In this document: piece after piece, positions 62,820-64,000 of the stretch
Layout of the letters: every line of letters begins with the position of its first letter
How positions within the stretch are numbered: position 1 is the first letter of the stretch
Source of the DNA: Marinomonas hwangdonensis
GTDB lineage: Bacteria; Pseudomonadota; Gammaproteobacteria; Pseudomonadales; Marinomonadaceae
Length of the DNA stretch: 64,000 bases
Direction of reading: 5' to 3'
NCBI RefSeq assembly: GCF_003721245.1
Contig: NZ_RIZG01000002.1
Coordinates: 1-64,000, forward strand
Notes under the pieces: generated by a model
What the model saw: the letters and a program-made list of their open reading frames with translations, nothing else
Databases searched by the model: none
What the model was told of the DNA's origin: nothing
Position numbers and translations under genes: made by a program

Positions 62820-63017
62820 ATGAATCGCCGCAAAAAAATCAAAGACGTCTACGAAAAGCGTATGAAGCAAGCTAACCTAAAGGTTAATCCAAAAAAGGGA
62901 AAGCCTAAATACATTTCCAAAGCAGAACGCGCCAAAATGGAAGCTGAAGCAGCGGCTAACGCAAGCAATGACTCGACTTCAGAAACAACGGAAAATAACG
63001 AAACACAAGACACTTAG
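62820..63017 (+). CDS. DUF2986 family small basic protein
   Basis: The 65-aa protein starts MNRRKKIKDVYEKRMKQAN and continues with KPKYISKAERAKMEAEA, the pattern of DUF2986 proteins from marine gammaproteobacteria; function is unknown. The N-terminal 45 residues are very basic and the tail is rich in Ser, Thr, Asn and Glu. I chose the ATG at 62820; a longer frame from 62757 overlaps no known domain. AGGA lies about 11 nt upstream, a little far. The stop overlaps that of the convergent regulator gene. Confidence 0.8.
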   Translation: MNRRKKIKDVYEKRMKQANLKVNPKKGKPKYISKAERAKMEAEAAANASNDSTSETTENNETQDT

Positions 63018-63829
63018 AACCGTGCCCTAAAATGCCAGTCACCTTCTTTCATATCATTTTTGATTGACTGGCAAATATCTTCATCTATAGCTCCACTGTC
63101 TAGCTCGTACAAACCACACTGTGCAATAGCTCGCTTTTTGTTGATTGTGGAACCTAAATATTCATAAACCACTCGCGTACAACAGGGCGCTCTTTCCCCA
63201 CTGCCCGACACCCCCAAACGCAAGCCTGTCAAACGTTCAACTCGATTTCTAAAAGACGGATAAAGAATCGTTTGTGTCATTTCCACATGGGTCTGACACT
63301 CATAGTCCATCAAAAATAGCCGATCAGACAGCAGTTGCACGATACCGTTATACACCCCATGAAACGATTTCTTGCGATTACGTAGATTGAGCCGCTCAGT
63401 ACGTCGATAGTAGGTCTTATCACCCTGCGATTCGATGTGCACCAAGGTTCTTAAAATTTTGCCTGGACACGCCATCGATAAGTAGTACTCAAAATAATAG
63501 CCACTGTATTTTGCCAACCCATGTTTGCCGGATTGGTTCAAGCGGTCAAACTCTTGCTGCTCTGGCGTCAAGGCTTTTACGTCTGCATTTTGGCGAACAG
63601 GGCGAGATTGCACCAACACAGCAAACTGACTATGAGGTAGCGCCATTTCCTCAGGCTCAACGCCGAAAAATTCGCTAATGCGGCGCAGAGTGCTATGAGT
63701 GGGCGCTGTCGTACCATTGAGATAGCGATTGAATTGCGCTCTATTCATACCCAAACGACGACAGACTTCGGCCACAGATTTATAAAAACTGCACAGCAAT
63801 CGCAAATTCATCGAAAAATCTTGCCCCAT
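63014..63829 (-). CDS. XRE-type helix-turn-helix transcriptional regulator
   Basis: The 271-aa protein has an N-terminal helix-turn-helix (about 15-62; SVAEVCRRLGMNRAQFNRYL, then GTTAPTHSTLRRISEFFGVE). The rest (about 90-271) has no motif that I recognise; it contains several Cys, Tyr and Arg residues and may sense a ligand. Upstream lies a perfect 16-bp hairpin at 63905-63941. It converges on the DUF2986 gene with overlapping stop codons. Confidence 0.82.
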   Translation of the reverse strand: MGQDFSMNLRLLCSFYKSVAEVCRRLGMNRAQFNRYLNGTTAPTHSTLRRISEFFGVEPEEMALPHSQFAVLVQSRPVRQNADVKALTPEQQEFDRLNQSGKHGLAKYSGYYFEYYLSMACPGKILRTLVHIESQGDKTYYRRTERLNLRNRKKSFHGVYNGIVQLLSDRLFLMDYECQTHVEMTQTILYPSFRNRVERLTGLRLGVSGSGERAPCCTRVVYEYLGSTINKKRAIAQCGLYELDSGAIDEDICQSIKNDMKEGDWHFRARF

Positions 63830-63904
63830 AACTCGCCTCGTACACGCTCATGAAAATCTAACGCCAGTGTAAGCAATTAAACACAGAAAAAATACCACAA
63901 AAAT

Positions 63905-63941
63905 GACGCTAGTTGATGCTAATAAAGCATCAACTAGCGTC
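63905..63941. terminator. perfect 16-bp hairpin, probable terminator
   Basis: GACGCTAGTTGATGCT and its exact complement flank AATAA. TTTT follows on the plus strand and ATTTTTG on the minus strand. The XRE gene starts about 75 nt to the left and reads away, so the hairpin most likely ends a leftward gene beyond the right edge. An operator role cannot be excluded. Confidence 0.65.
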
Positions 63942-64000
63942 TTTTAGCACCTTATTACGAACTGCTTTTTACCCCACTTTTTGTTTTAAATGAAAAACTC

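Overview
The window reads as a chromosomal, housekeeping-rich segment of a marine gammaproteobacterium. Gene order, protein sequences, moderate GC content and small marine-type genes (a DUF2986 protein, class II DAHP synthase, short-form-HisG partner HisZ) point to Oceanospirillales, most likely Marinomonas or a close relative. The genus is an inference from family resemblance; no 16S gene is present. I see no insertion sequence, prophage, CRISPR array, integron or replication origin, and no broken housekeeping gene. No gap between genes exceeds 300 bases.

Layout, left to right. (1) 3-406: leftward tRNA cluster, tRNA-Pro(GGG) then three identical tRNA-Thr(TGT). (2) 616-7619: leftward translation operon thrS-infC-rpmI-rplT-(terminator)-pheS-pheT-ihfA. 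The thrS leader carries a hairpin that copies a threonine anticodon arm, and infC appears to use a rare AUA start; both fit translational self-control. (3) 7859-13151: an accessory stretch with an O-methyltransferase, a degenerate GIY-YIG-like protein, a class II DAHP synthase behind an XRE-cupin regulator, a DUF442/TIGR01244 protein, a parvulin and a double-receiver response regulator. (4) 13271-35409: the complete leftward dcw cluster for cell wall synthesis and division, mraZ-rsmH-ftsL-ftsI-murE-murF-mraY-murD-ftsW-murG-murC-ddl-ftsQ-ftsA-ftsZ-lpxC, followed by secA, argJ and mutT. A MraZ-type operator abuts the mraZ start. (5) 35469-38052: RNase P RNA with its own promoter and terminator, downstream of a CpxRA-like two-component pair. 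(6) 38261-49704: leftward tsaE, amiB, mutL, miaA, hfq, hflX, hflK, hflC, a terminator, then hisZ-purA. (7) 49775-56853: orn, divergent rsgA, motAB, an HDOD protein, psd and a secreted serine hydrolase, an arrangement recalling the orn-rsgA-motBA-psd neighbourhood of pseudomonads. (8) 57007-62468: queA-tgt-yajC-secD-secF. (9) 62580-63829: tRNA-Leu(CAA) with a strong promoter and terminator, a DUF2986 small protein and a convergent XRE regulator.

Most genes are known, conserved functions. The interest lies mainly in cis-regulatory RNA and operator structures: the thrS anticodon mimic, the infC AUA start, a terminator between rplT and pheS without a Phe leader peptide, the mraZ operator, unexplained perfect hairpins at 8497, 18683 and 63905, and paired inverted repeats in the hisZ leader. 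I did not find convincing evidence for a new multi-gene system. The least explained coding genes are the GIY-YIG-like protein (8579-9277), the pseudo-receiver/receiver protein (12354-13151), the HDOD protein (53336-54829) and the C-terminal part of the XRE regulator (63014-63829).
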